A DNA stretch of 64,000 nucleotides from Laribacter hongkongensis DSM 14985 (GTDB taxonomy: Bacteria; Pseudomonadota; Gammaproteobacteria; Burkholderiales; Aquaspirillaceae): contig NZ_AUHR01000003.1 of the NCBI RefSeq assembly GCF_000423285.1, positions 186,001 to 250,000 on the forward strand, written 5' to 3'. The notes beneath the pieces are model-generated. The model searched no databases and was not told the DNA's origin. It worked only from the letters and a program-made list of their open reading frames with translations. The position numbers and the translations under genes are program-made. This document shows positions 1 to 7,376 of this stretch, one piece after another (the first letter of the stretch is position 1; each line of letters starts with the position of its first letter).

Positions 1-461
1 GGATCCGCACCGCGGCTGATGAGTCGTTGCTGTACTTCCTCTGCCGAGGCCGAACATCCGGTCAGGGCAAAGAGCAGTTCCCGGCGGGCATCCTGCCCGG
101 CCTGCGCAAACAGGGGCGCATCAAGGACATAGGGCAGCGCGGCACGGGCCTTGTCAGGATCCTCGACGATCTGGCCATGCCGGTTCACCTTGCCGTCCGG
201 CAATGCCACGGTGGCAAAGCGCCCGTCGGCAAATTCGACCCGTACCATGCCGGCCTTGTGGCCATCGGTGACCAGCTGGCCGCAGTCTTTCTTTCTGGCC
301 ACCCGTACCGGGTCGCCGGACATGGCCATGCGGACGGCCTCGAGCAGGCTGGACTTCCCTGCCCCGTTCCGGCCGGCAATCAGGGTGACGGGGGTCGTCA
401 GGGCCAGCCGGGCACTGTGCAGCCCCTGGAAATTCTGAACTTCGATCCGGGTGAGTTTCAT
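1..461 (-). CDS. SMC/RecN-like AAA ATPase, N-terminal part
   Basis: The gene starts at 461 on the minus strand and runs off the left edge, so only about 153 residues are visible. The protein opens MKLTRIEVQNFQGLHSARL and has a Walker A motif GRNGAGKSS near residues 32-40. This is the standard N-terminal nucleotide-binding half of SMC-type ATPases such as SbcC, RecF and RecN. Phages often encode such proteins next to recombinases to process or protect DNA ends. The start overlaps the stop of the upstream gene (ATGA), indicating translational coupling in the leftward early operon. Whether it is RecF-like or SbcC-like cannot be decided from this fragment. Confidence 0.8.
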   Translation of the reverse strand, partial: MKLTRIEVQNFQGLHSARLALTTPVTLIAGRNGAGKSSLLEAVRMAMSGDPVRVARKKDCGQLVTDGHKAGMVRVEFADGRFATVALPDGKVNRHGQIVEDPDKARAALPYVLDAPLFAQAGQDARRELLFALTGCSASAEEVQQRLISRGAD

Positions 462-754
462 GCCGACGCTCCTTTTCTATTCACAAGCTCCATAGCCTTC
501 TCAACGACAGGAAGTGCAGGCACACCTCCGATCGTTACTTCGCACGAATCCGGTTGAAGGCCTTGATCCTCCGCCCACCTTGCAGCCATATCGATCGCTT
601 CTTGCTCCGTCTGAAAAGAACTACCTTCCCATTTGCCATCTCGCAAAAGCGGTGCACCGTTCCAGCACGCGAAATAGTGTTGAGAACCATCTCTTCTCCT
701 GAGCGGACCAAGCGCACTTGCACCGGAGGTTTGCAGTGCATCGATAAATTTCAT
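458..754 (-). CDS. Phage hypothetical protein, 98 aa
   Basis: This small leftward early gene lies between the ATPase gene and a coiled-coil gene and overlaps both ends by a few bases, which supports it being real. The protein begins MKFIDALQTSGASALGPLR and has a central segment rich in aromatic residues (HYFACWNGAPLL) followed by acidic residues. I see no membrane segment, signal peptide or recognisable motif. I do not know its function. Its place in the recombination operon suggests an early accessory role. Confidence 0.65.
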   Translation of the reverse strand: MKFIDALQTSGASALGPLRRRDGSQHYFACWNGAPLLRDGKWEGSSFQTEQEAIDMAARWAEDQGLQPDSCEVTIGGVPALPVVEKAMELVNRKGASA

Positions 755-1155
755 GCTGCCTCCTGCACCAGCTGGATGACGGCAGCCCGGCTGTTGGCCG
801 GCAGTTTTGAAACGGTCAGTGCGGCTTCCAGTTCACGGATGCGGGCGTTCGCGGCATCAAGCTGCTCCGCATCGAACCGGGCCGACTCGGCCTCGGCGGC
901 AAGCGCGATGTTCTGGCGGCCCAGCTCCATGAGGTTTTCCTTGAGCTGGCGTACCTCATACAGGCTGCGTTCGTACAGGGTCCGGTTATGCTCGGCCGTT
1001 TCAGAGGTTCTGCAATTAAGCTTTTCCAGATAGCTGACCCGGCTTTCCAGATAGCTAACCCGGCCGCGCCGCTCGCTGTTCACACGCTGCAGGCGTTCGA
1101 CGTAACCGCGGGATACCGGATCCTCGACGGCGATGATGATGATCAGTTTGTTCAT
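751..1155 (-). CDS. Phage hypothetical protein with coiled coil, 134 aa
   Basis: I chose the ATG at 1155 over an upstream in-frame start because an AAGGA ribosome-binding site lies at the right distance before it. The protein begins MNKLIIIIAVEDPVSRGY. Much of it is predicted helical with heptad-like Leu/Ala/Glu patterns (residues about 25-120), including a near-duplicated VSYLE segment around residues 33-45. This suggests a coiled-coil oligomer. I recognise no family. The gene overlaps the next gene downstream (458-754) by four bases, so the two are probably co-translated. Confidence 0.6.
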   Translation of the reverse strand: MNKLIIIIAVEDPVSRGYVERLQRVNSERRGRVSYLESRVSYLEKLNCRTSETAEHNRTLYERSLYEVRQLKENLMELGRQNIALAAEAESARFDAEQLDAANARIRELEAALTVSKLPANSRAAVIQLVQEAA

Positions 1156-1207
1156 GGGGTCATCCTTCAGCCGGGACCACGGTTTCGTGGCCCCGGGCAT
1201 GCTGTTG

Positions 1208-2080
1208 TCAGGCGGCCTGCTGGTCGTCGTTGCTCACATCCAGGTCTGCAAGCGAGCCACCCTTGTCGAGCCACTCCTGCACCCATGCCGGTTTGCGGCC
1301 ACGCCCCGACCAGGTCATGTCCTGATTCTGCGGATGGCGGAACCGGACAGTGATCTCGCGGCTTGCGGTGGCGGCTTCCCGCCCGGCCCGCTCCTCTTCC
1401 TGCTGTTCATGCCAGGCTTTCCAGCCCTTGACCCACTGGATGCACAGCTCGCCGGTCTGTACCGGGCAGGCGCTTTCCGGCTCGCCGGCCTCTGCCGCAC
1501 GCCAGCCGTTTTCCCATGCCTGATCACGTTCGAGGTCTGTGACCGTGGCTTCGTCCGGAGCGGGCAAGGCGGGTGGCATCTGCCCGGTGGCCGGTTCGGC
1601 ATCAATCACGTTGCCGCCCGCGGCCGGCCCATCCATGCCGCCGCCGTCGTTGTCGTGGTACTCGTGACCAAGGTCCATGGCACGCTGGTCCGGCTCTCCG
1701 GCCACTTCGTCCATGCCGGCCAGGTTCTCGCCAGCGTCAGCAACGACGATCAGGCATGCCTTGCCTTCACTGTCGAACAGGTCATGACGGCCGGCAGCAG
1801 CGCTGTTGATCTTGAACACGGCCTTGATACCGTCCTTGCGCACGACCTGATCCAGCTCGCCGACCACCGTGGTGCGGCCTTCGCTGGCCAGGATGTGTAC
1901 GGCCATGCGCACGTTGGTATCCACACGCTTGCGGAGGCGGTCAATGATTTCGTTTTGCCGGTGCTGGTTCAGCTTTGGCCACACGTCGGGCATCAGGCGA
2001 ACCTCCTGCACCAGTGCCTGCAACAGGTCTTTTCCGATGGTGTCGGCAGTCATCTGGCGAAAATCGAGAGGGGCATTCAT
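1208..2080 (-). CDS. Three-part phage early protein with RMF-like and H-NS C-terminal-like domains
   Basis: This 290-residue protein has three visible parts. Residues 1-120 are a globular early-phage domain I cannot name. Residues about 187-224 resemble ribosome modulation factor: AWENGWRAAEAG, then a CP pair and WVKGWKAW, matching the RMF pattern of G-x-x-A, CP and W-x-x-GW. Residues about 247-280 match the H-NS C-terminal DNA-binding domain, with core TWSGRGRKPAWV. A low-complexity Gly/Pro/Asp linker (about 120-185) joins them. The start has an AAAGGA site upstream. I infer DNA binding, possibly host chromatin mimicry or anti-silencing; a ribosome-related role is speculative. The H-NS match is the stronger of the two. 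Confidence 0.75.
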   Translation of the reverse strand: MNAPLDFRQMTADTIGKDLLQALVQEVRLMPDVWPKLNQHRQNEIIDRLRKRVDTNVRMAVHILASEGRTTVVGELDQVVRKDGIKAVFKINSAAAGRHDLFDSEGKACLIVVADAGENLAGMDEVAGEPDQRAMDLGHEYHDNDGGGMDGPAAGGNVIDAEPATGQMPPALPAPDEATVTDLERDQAWENGWRAAEAGEPESACPVQTGELCIQWVKGWKAWHEQQEEERAGREAATASREITVRFRHPQNQDMTWSGRGRKPAWVQEWLDKGGSLADLDVSNDDQQAA

Positions 2081-2098
2081 GGTGTTGGTCCTTTCAGG

Positions 2099-2515
2099 TC
2101 AGACGGCTGCCCGCTCTGCGTCGGCGGCCATTTTGCGGAGCTGGTCCGCGGTGAAGGTGATGCTGCTGGCGCTCAGACGGCGGTCAAGGAACAGCGTGAC
2201 GGTACCGTCGGCCTTGGCGTGAAAGCCGTGCAGGTTGACCGGCGAGAAGGCCCGTCGGCGCGGCGCCTTGATCTGGGCGGGTTTGGCCCGGGTTTGCCCG
2301 TTGGTCTTGGCCGTGAGTACCGTTGTGCCCATGGCGGCGTACACCGGTGGCCGGCCGGTACCGCGGCAGAGGCGTTCAACTTCTCCGGCATTGAGGTGCT
2401 GGGACAGCAGGTGCAGGGTATCGTCCGTGTCGATCTGCATCCGGGCGGCAATGTCGCTGGCCGTCAGTTCGCCGCTGGCGCGCAGCAGCGCAGGGATGTC
2501 GTGGTAGCTGGTCAT
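2099..2515 (-). CDS. Phage protein with winged-helix-like N-terminus, 138 aa
   Basis: The first 60 or so residues read as a helix-turn-helix or winged-helix unit: ALLRASGELTASDIAARM followed by a second helix pair that ends in VERLCRGTGRPPVYAA, a typical wing. The middle is basic (QIKAPRRRAFSP). The C-terminal third contains a short predicted beta strand pattern (GTVTLFLDRRL) and a helix. It is probably a small DNA-binding accessory protein of the leftward early operon. Target and role are unknown. It lies 18 bp upstream of the RMF/H-NS-like gene, with no terminator visible between. Confidence 0.6.
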   Translation of the reverse strand: MTSYHDIPALLRASGELTASDIAARMQIDTDDTLHLLSQHLNAGEVERLCRGTGRPPVYAAMGTTVLTAKTNGQTRAKPAQIKAPRRRAFSPVNLHGFHAKADGTVTLFLDRRLSASSITFTADQLRKMAADAERAAV

Positions 2516-2527
2516 GTTCTTCTCGGA

Positions 2528-2734
2528 TCAGTGGGTTTCAGCGATGCGTTCAAGGTGGTGTCGCTGCAGCGGGCTCAGGTACATCCCCATGCCGTAGTGA
2601 CTGAACCGGTCCGTCAGGTCATCGACGAACGTACGGTCCCAGTCAGCTTTGGCATTGGTATCTGCGTCGGTCAGCAATTGCCGGAACCTGGGCTCGGAAA
2701 ACACCTGGTCGACCCGCTTGTTGGTCATGCACAT
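2528..2734 (-). CDS. Phage hypothetical protein, 68 aa
   Basis: This is a small soluble protein beginning MCMTNKRVDQVFSEPRF and ending in an amphipathic helix (YLSPLQRHHLERIAETH). A GGAG site sits eight bases before the ATG at 2734; a second in-frame ATG two codons later is equally possible. The gene follows the recombinase stop by five bases, which fits a tightly packed operon. I recognise no family and propose no function. Confidence 0.5.
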   Translation of the reverse strand: MCMTNKRVDQVFSEPRFRQLLTDADTNAKADWDRTFVDDLTDRFSHYGMGMYLSPLQRHHLERIAETH

Positions 2735-2739
2735 TCCGG

Positions 2740-3675
2740 TTACTCCAGATCCAGTCCAGCGGCCGGCCGCCGGCGAGTGGTCCGCTTGTTCTCGATGGCC
2801 TGGTCGACAATCGCCCGGTCGGTTTCGCTGAGTCCGCGGGCAATGTCCTGGGCAACGGCCAGATCGCCATCCTTGAGGGCAGCCAGCGCGTCCTGCAGGC
2901 CCAGCTCATCAGGGCTGTGATCTGCCTCGTCCTTGCCAATCACCTCGCCTGTCCGGGGATCGACATCGACCGGTGCGGCCGAGGCCGGTGCCTCCTGTGC
3001 GGCTTGCTGCTCGATACTGGCCTCGGTGCGGTGCAGGTCATCCATGCTCACCGAGTAGGTGCCGGAGGCGTCCGGGGTGGCGTCGTAGATGTCGCCGGCT
3101 TCGTCGGCAGTCTGCAGGCCCATCGACAGTTCCGGGGCAAAAGCGCGGGTCCACCAGCCGCCGGCCCGGTACATCAGCATCTGCTGAGGGATCGACTGCC
3201 ATTTGCTCCCGTTCTTGCCGTACCAGCCCTCTTTCTTGGCGATACCTATGGTCACGTCCGAGCCCACCAGCTTTTCGCCGGTAGCTTTCTCGATCGCCCA
3301 GGCACGGCAGCCCCATTCGTCGGTGTTGCGCTCGCCGAAGAACTCGAAACGTAGCGCGCTGAACCGGCCGCAGGTGTTGACGGTGGCAATCAGGAACTGC
3401 GCCGACCAAGTCGGGCGGCCATGCACGATGACGAGGTTCTGCATCACCATCAGCGGGTCGGCACCGACGCGCTGGGCCATGTTCAGGGCGATCACGCAGT
3501 TGGGCAGGTTGCCTTGGTATTCCTTGGGAACCAGCGTCGAGCTGGCCAGCAGCTTGGCAGCGCGCTGGGCAAGCTCGAAGCCTTGCAGGTTGGTAAGGCC
3601 GACGCTGACCTGTGGCATCTGCATTTCAGCCGGGGGTGGCTGCCGAAGCGCTTGGATACTGGCGACTTGATTCAT
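2740..3675 (-). CDS. RecT-like single-strand annealing recombinase
   Basis: The ATG at 3675 is preceded by an AGGAGA site; an upstream in-frame start is unsupported. The 311-residue product contains the segment around NLPNCVIALNMAQRVGADPL and VHGRPTWSAQFLIATVNTCG that I associate with phage RecT-type annealing proteins. The C-terminal third is acidic and low in complexity. RecT proteins bind single-stranded DNA and anneal it during phage recombination, normally working with a 5'-3' exonuclease. That partner is the adjacent upstream gene (3693-4508). Family assignment is by motif memory only, so the exact RecT subfamily is uncertain. Confidence 0.75.
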   Translation of the reverse strand: MNQVASIQALRQPPPAEMQMPQVSVGLTNLQGFELAQRAAKLLASSTLVPKEYQGNLPNCVIALNMAQRVGADPLMVMQNLVIVHGRPTWSAQFLIATVNTCGRFSALRFEFFGERNTDEWGCRAWAIEKATGEKLVGSDVTIGIAKKEGWYGKNGSKWQSIPQQMLMYRAGGWWTRAFAPELSMGLQTADEAGDIYDATPDASGTYSVSMDDLHRTEASIEQQAAQEAPASAAPVDVDPRTGEVIGKDEADHSPDELGLQDALAALKDGDLAVAQDIARGLSETDRAIVDQAIENKRTTRRRPAAGLDLE

Positions 3676-3692
3676 TTCGATGGTTCTCCTGA

Positions 3693-4508
3693 TTAGCCTT
3701 TGAACTTGCAGGTCGCGTGGGCCGGGCAATACCTGGCCGAGCAGAGGACGGATTTCGGATTGCCGTAGAAGGATCCGGAATGGATCAGCCGGCTGGCGTG
3801 CTGGAGCAGTCCGGGCCGCTCTTCATCACCGAGCAGCGCATCCCGGGCGCCGTGGATTTCCCCGGTGCCGACACGCTGGGCACTGGCCGTCTTGCCGGTC
3901 TGCAGGCCGATGATCTGGGCCGGCGCGGTCAGGGGCTGGCCGACGGCAAACTCGGCGATCAGCTCGTACACGCCCATCTGCGGCCCGTGGCCCTGGGTCA
4001 CGGCGGCGCCATCACTGCCCACTGCCCTGCCCCCGGTCTTGAGGTCGGCAATGCCGAGCTGGCCATCCGGTAGCCGGCGGATACGGTCGGTGGTGCCGGT
4101 CAGCGCAATGCCCAGGTCCGTGATTTCCAGTCTCTCGCATGAGACTTCGACGCCCGTGTAGTCCTGGTGCGGGGCAATGTCGGCGCAGTACCGGGCATGC
4201 AGCGCCAGCCCGATCTTCTCGGCCGAGCGCGGATCGGTGTCGCCCCAGTCGACCTCCCCGTTGCCCTCGGTGTCATCCTTGCCGTGCAAGGCATCGACCA
4301 GGGCGCCGGCCGCTTCGTCGGCGGTCAGCGGATTGCCATCCAGCCGGGATTGGTCAAACAGGGCGGTACCGGCATGTACCGCGGTACCGAGCCGGGCGGC
4401 ACCGGATGACGGCAGGCGCATACCGAGCAGGTGTTTGGCCGCCCATCGGGCCGGGCAATCGAACAGTTCAGCCAGCGAGCTGGCGCGGATCGTGATGATG
4501 GTGTTCAT
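3693..4508 (-). CDS. PD-(D/E)XK exonuclease, RecB/Cas4-like, with possible Fe-S cluster cysteines
   Basis: The 271-residue protein has the RecB-family nuclease motifs in order: H45 in GTAVHAG, D141 in LTGTTDRI, D155-x-K157 in IADLKTG, and Q177 in PQMGVYEL. It also has four cysteines placed as in Cas4 and AddB: C18 near the N-terminus and C256, C261 and C267 at the C-terminus. This arrangement binds a 4Fe-4S cluster in those families. It most likely resects phage DNA ends to feed the RecT-like protein encoded just downstream. The start codon overlaps the upstream stop. The cluster is inferred from spacing alone. Confidence 0.8.
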   Translation of the reverse strand: MNTIITIRASSLAELFDCPARWAAKHLLGMRLPSSGAARLGTAVHAGTALFDQSRLDGNPLTADEAAGALVDALHGKDDTEGNGEVDWGDTDPRSAEKIGLALHARYCADIAPHQDYTGVEVSCERLEITDLGIALTGTTDRIRRLPDGQLGIADLKTGGRAVGSDGAAVTQGHGPQMGVYELIAEFAVGQPLTAPAQIIGLQTGKTASAQRVGTGEIHGARDALLGDEERPGLLQHASRLIHSGSFYGNPKSVLCSARYCPAHATCKFKG

Positions 4509-4840
4509 GACGGCTGCCCCTGGCGCCGGGACATAACGGCATTGGCGATGGCTTCACCCGTGCTGATCTCGTGCAGCTGTACGGGGGCACTCATGCCCAG
4601 CTGCTCTTTCAGGACCTGCCGGTACCGGCATGCTTCATCCAGCTCGTAGGACAGTTGCTCGAACAGGACACGGGAATCTCGGTCGATCTGCCGGCAGTAG
4701 GCCTCGGCTGCGTCGCGGATGGCCCGCTTTTCGCGCTCCGCGTCGGTTGCGACACGGAATTTCTGGACACCAAGGCGCACGACCCGGCGCTGGGCCAAGG
4801 CGTAACGCAGGCGGGTAATGGCGGTTTTCAGGCTCTTCAT
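4505..4840 (-). CDS. First gene of leftward early operon, 111 aa, unknown
   Basis: The product is basic at its N-terminus (MKSLKTAITRLRYALAQRRV) and largely helical, with a Tyr/Glu-rich middle that could form a coiled coil. It resembles no family I can name. It is the first gene downstream of the leftward promoter, so it would be the first early protein made in this direction, the position held by N in lambda. The Arg-rich N-terminus is reminiscent of RNA-binding antiterminators, but this is positional analogy only. Confidence 0.55.
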   Translation of the reverse strand: MKSLKTAITRLRYALAQRRVVRLGVQKFRVATDAEREKRAIRDAAEAYCRQIDRDSRVLFEQLSYELDEACRYRQVLKEQLGMSAPVQLHEISTGEAIANAVMSRRQGQPS

Positions 4841-4852
4841 AGCGACCTCTCA

Positions 4853-4912
4853 ACAGGGTTATCTGTCATCAATCTACAAATATGTTTGTTGAGTGTCAAC
4901 AGATAATTTTGT
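4853..4912 (-). promoter_or_regulatory. Leftward early promoter (PL-like) with three repressor operators
   Basis: Three 14-bp sites lie at 4853-4866 (ACAGGGTTATCTGT), 4876-4889 (ACAAATATGTTTGT) and 4899-4912 (ACAGATAATTTTGT), starting exactly 23 bp apart. Reading leftward, a perfect -35 box TTGACA (4899-4894) and a -10 box TAGATT (4876-4871) are separated by 17 bp. The middle operator fills the spacer, so repressor bound there would block RNA polymerase. The same consensus, ACARRNNNNYYTGT, recurs three times at 7011-7070. Confidence 0.85.
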
Positions 4913-5032
4913 TAGCCAACAGAGAGGTTGCCGATCACACCAAGCGATTCAGGAATCACGCATTGATGGCGTATGGCTTTTATGTTCAAGTAATGGAGAT
5001 ACGCTTTTGCAGATCTTGAAGAAGGGCTACGC

Positions 5033-6190
5033 ATGACGGCTGCGTTCAAGGACCGAGTGCTCGCACACGTTGAGCACATTAAAAAGATGGGCAGCCTGTG
5101 CTCGACCGAGGAAACCACGAAGCAAGCATTGATCCTGCCGTTACTGGATATTCTCGGCTTCAGCGCCTTTGACCCGACTAAAGTCAAAGCTGAATATCAA
5201 GCTGACTTTCCTGGTGTAAAAGCAGGGGAGCGCGTCGACTATGCGCTGTTCTGCCATGGTGTACCGGTGATGTTTGTCGAGGCCAAGGTCCACGGAGAAA
5301 AGCTGGTCAACCATTGCCCGCAGTTGTCTCGCTATTTCAATGCCACGCCGGAGGTTGCCGTATCGGCCATTACAAATGGCAAGGAATGGCGCTTCTTCAC
5401 GGATCTCGACAACAAGAACATCATGGATGCTGAGCCGTTCTTGACGATCGACCTGACGACTGTCACCGATGCTGATATTCAGCAGCTGCATCGCTTCCGA
5501 CATGACCAGTTTCAGCCGGAGGCCTTGCGTACCTTGGCTGAGGAAAGTATTTACCTAGCGGCCTTTATCAAGGTAATCAGTGACAGCCTTCGCGATGTAG
5601 ACACTGACTTTGTCCGCTATGTTGCAAATCGTTCAAGCATCCAGCGCCAACTCAACCAGCGCTTCTTGGAGACAATCACACCATTGGTTCGTCAAGCGGT
5701 TGAACGCTCGGTCAGTGCAATGGTGGTATCGGGGTTGTCGGCAAGTGCCAAACCGCAAGAATCGCCGGATGATGGACGTATCGAAGCTGAAAAGCCGATT
5801 GATCCTACTGCGCCTATTGTTGATCCAGATAACAGCCGTATCGTGACTACGCATACCGAGCGCCAAGTTTTCGCCAATGCCAAGCTTGTACTTGGTGATG
5901 ATGCGGATCTACATGCCCGTGATACGGAGAGCTACTTCAGCGTCCTGTACCAAGGAAAAACCAACCGCTGGTTACTGCGCTATTTTGATAACAAACAGCG
6001 CCCAAGCATTCAGCTACCTTTCGCATTATCCGAGCAGTCGCGCAATGAAGTTTCCCGCGCAGGGTTGGAAATAGGCGCAGGTGAACAGATAATTATTGAT
6101 CGCCCAGAAAATCTGCTTCGGTTGCCAGGTCTGCTATTTGACGCCTACAGTTATTGCTCAAATGACGAAAATTTCCGCAGAAAACAGTAG
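5033..6190 (+). CDS. HsdR N-terminal-type PD-(D/E)XK protein beside the repressor
   Basis: The 385-residue protein has the N-terminal nuclease fold seen in type I restriction R subunits. A helix containing E26-E27 is followed by LPLLDILGF, then D69 in GERVDYALF, and E83-A-K85 in VMFVEAKV, the PD-(D/E)XK triad. No helicase domain follows. The C-terminal third (about 285-380) is a separate domain I do not recognise. No hsdM or hsdS is nearby, so it is not part of a normal type I system. The gene lies between PL and the repressor but points the opposite way to the repressor, and its own terminator follows. This position is typical of genes expressed in lysogens, such as lambda rex. I infer a cargo or superinfection-defence role. 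Confidence 0.75.
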   Translation: MTAAFKDRVLAHVEHIKKMGSLCSTEETTKQALILPLLDILGFSAFDPTKVKAEYQADFPGVKAGERVDYALFCHGVPVMFVEAKVHGEKLVNHCPQLSRYFNATPEVAVSAITNGKEWRFFTDLDNKNIMDAEPFLTIDLTTVTDADIQQLHRFRHDQFQPEALRTLAEESIYLAAFIKVISDSLRDVDTDFVRYVANRSSIQRQLNQRFLETITPLVRQAVERSVSAMVVSGLSASAKPQESPDDGRIEAEKPIDPTAPIVDPDNSRIVTTHTERQVFANAKLVLGDDADLHARDTESYFSVLYQGKTNRWLLRYFDNKQRPSIQLPFALSEQSRNEVSRAGLEIGAGEQIIIDRPENLLRLPGLLFDAYSYCSNDENFRRKQ

Positions 6191-6207
6191 GAAGCAATCC
6201 TCGCCGC

Positions 6208-6233
6208 AAACCCACCATTTGGTGGGGTTTTTT
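6208..6233 (+). terminator. Rho-independent terminator of the HsdR-N-like gene
   Basis: A CCCACC/GGTGGG stem (6211-6226) with loop ATTT is followed by G and six T, about 20 bp after the stop codon. Confidence 0.85.
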
Positions 6234-6250
6234 ATTGATTTTCCGCGTTA

Positions 6251-6278
6251 AAAAATGCAAAACCCGCCGAGTGGCGGG
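6251..6278 (-). terminator. Rho-independent terminator of the repressor gene
   Basis: Read leftward, a GGCGGG-type stem is formed by 6263-6268 and 6273-6278 with loop GAGT. It is followed by a T-rich run. It lies about 37 bp past the repressor stop and faces the opposite terminator at 6208-6233, so the two convergent genes are insulated. Confidence 0.75.
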
Positions 6279-6314
6279 CTGTGATCGCTAAATGGCATAC
6301 GTGATTGCTGGCGG

Positions 6315-6998
6315 TTACTCCGATACCCATTTTCCAACTACTACACCGCATAGACTCGCATTGCCATTGATAGGTAACAGTTTTGGACCTGGCCAGTCAG
6401 GATTGAGCGGCTTGAGAAATTTGTGTTCACCTTCAACAACAAGTTGTTTGAAGGTTGCCTCATTATCGTCTTCCAGACGGACTACCACGTTTCGCCCATG
6501 TTCGGCCGGTGCATCTGGGTCGACAAAGATGATGTCTCCATCCTGATACTTCGGCTCCATCGACACTCCGCGTACACGCAGTGCAAAGGCATGCGGTCCG
6601 ACATGCCGCATACAGGGTAGCCAGTCTTCTGCGTCCCCCGGTGCCAGACTATCAATCACTTCGCTCCAGTTTCCAGCCTGAACCCAAGAAATCAACGGAA
6701 CAAGACAACGAATGCCAGGGGCCGGTTCTATGTTGACAGGCATGGATGTGCATGCCTCACCAGGCTTATGTCGTGCCTGATCTGCAATAGGCTCCCCTAT
6801 ACCCGCTTCAAGCCACTCGGGAGAAACACCCAGTGCCAACGCAATTTTGGCGTTGTAGCGACTCCCTCCTGCTGCGTTCTTTGGATTGCGCAGGTACTGG
6901 ATCGACTGCTGCTTGATACCCACCAGCCTGGCCAGTTCATTCTGACCAATAGCGGCGCGGTCCATCGCCCAAGCAAGGCGTTCTGCGTACGTTTCCAT
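6315..6998 (-). CDS. CI/LexA-type autocleavable phage repressor
   Basis: I place the start at 6998 (METYAERLAW); the upstream open frame would run through the operators. The 227-residue protein has an N-terminal helix-turn-helix (about 17-60, IGQNELARLVGIKQQSIQYL) and a C-terminal S24 peptidase domain. The expected parts are present: cleavage site A108-G109 in SWVQAGNW, nucleophile S146 in GVSMEPKY, and general base K184 in ATFKQLV. It should keep the prophage silent and cleave itself when RecA is activated by DNA damage. It is transcribed away from the three operators at 7011-7070 and also matches the three at 4853-4912, which it presumably binds. Confidence 0.92.
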   Translation of the reverse strand: METYAERLAWAMDRAAIGQNELARLVGIKQQSIQYLRNPKNAAGGSRYNAKIALALGVSPEWLEAGIGEPIADQARHKPGEACTSMPVNIEPAPGIRCLVPLISWVQAGNWSEVIDSLAPGDAEDWLPCMRHVGPHAFALRVRGVSMEPKYQDGDIIFVDPDAPAEHGRNVVVRLEDDNEATFKQLVVEGEHKFLKPLNPDWPGPKLLPINGNASLCGVVVGKWVSE

Positions 6999-7010
6999 GA
7001 GAATGAGGTT

Positions 7011-7070
7011 ACAAAAATCTTTGTTGTTGTGCTGACAAATTTGTTTGTTATAAACTACAGGCAAATCTGT
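7011..7070 (+). promoter_or_regulatory. Rightward early promoter (PR-like) with three repressor operators
   Basis: Sites lie at 7011-7024 (ACAAAAATCTTTGT), 7035-7048 (ACAAATTTGTTTGT) and 7057-7070 (ACAGGCAAATCTGT), with starts 24 and 22 bp apart. A rightward -10 box TATAAA (7049-7054) pairs with a -35-like TTGTGC (7027-7032) at 16 bp spacing, and the middle operator fills the spacer. The region lies between the repressor and the Cro-like gene, which are transcribed divergently. The repressor promoter must also lie here, but I cannot pick its boxes confidently. Confidence 0.85.
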
Positions 7071-7089
7071 TGAAAATAAGGACGCTACC

Positions 7090-7374
7090 ATGTCAGCACC
7101 AGCACTCGACAAAGCCATTGAGCATGCGGGATCGCAGGCGCTTCTAGCAGCGAAAATCAGTTCGCCAGGGAAGCTCGTTAAGCAGCAGCACATTTCATAT
7201 TGGAAAAAGTCCGAAAAGGTGCCGGCTGAGTACGTTTTGTCCATCGAACGTGAAACGGGGGTCTCCCGTCACGAACTACGGCCAGACCTCTACCCAAAAG
7301 AGCATCAATACTCGCCCCATGACTCAAGCCTAACTACCGAATGTGAAGTCGTCCCCATGAGAAAGGCAGGCTAG
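7090..7374 (+). CDS. Cro/YdaS-like regulator
   Basis: The 94-residue protein begins with the Cro/YdaS fold pattern, in which residues 4-60 form a helix-turn-helix: KAIEHAGSQALLAAKI, then VKQQHISYWKKSEKVPAEYV. This is followed by the typical ending IERETGVSRHELRPDLYP. Proteins of this group are the first rightward gene in many lambdoid phages and compete with the repressor for operators to favour lytic growth. Its position directly after the rightward promoter fits that role. The last 25 residues look unstructured. Confidence 0.85.
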   Translation: MSAPALDKAIEHAGSQALLAAKISSPGKLVKQQHISYWKKSEKVPAEYVLSIERETGVSRHELRPDLYPKEHQYSPHDSSLTTECEVVPMRKAG

Positions 7375-7376
7375 TC

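Noticed and set aside
1133..2920. 595-codon open frame on the plus strand
   Set aside because: It is antisense to four well-supported leftward phage genes with proper overlaps and ribosome-binding sites. Its protein shows no recognisable domain, and the length follows from high GC content.
5033..6190. Complete type I restriction-modification system
   Set aside because: Only an HsdR N-terminal-like nuclease domain is present. No helicase domain, methylase or specificity gene lies nearby.
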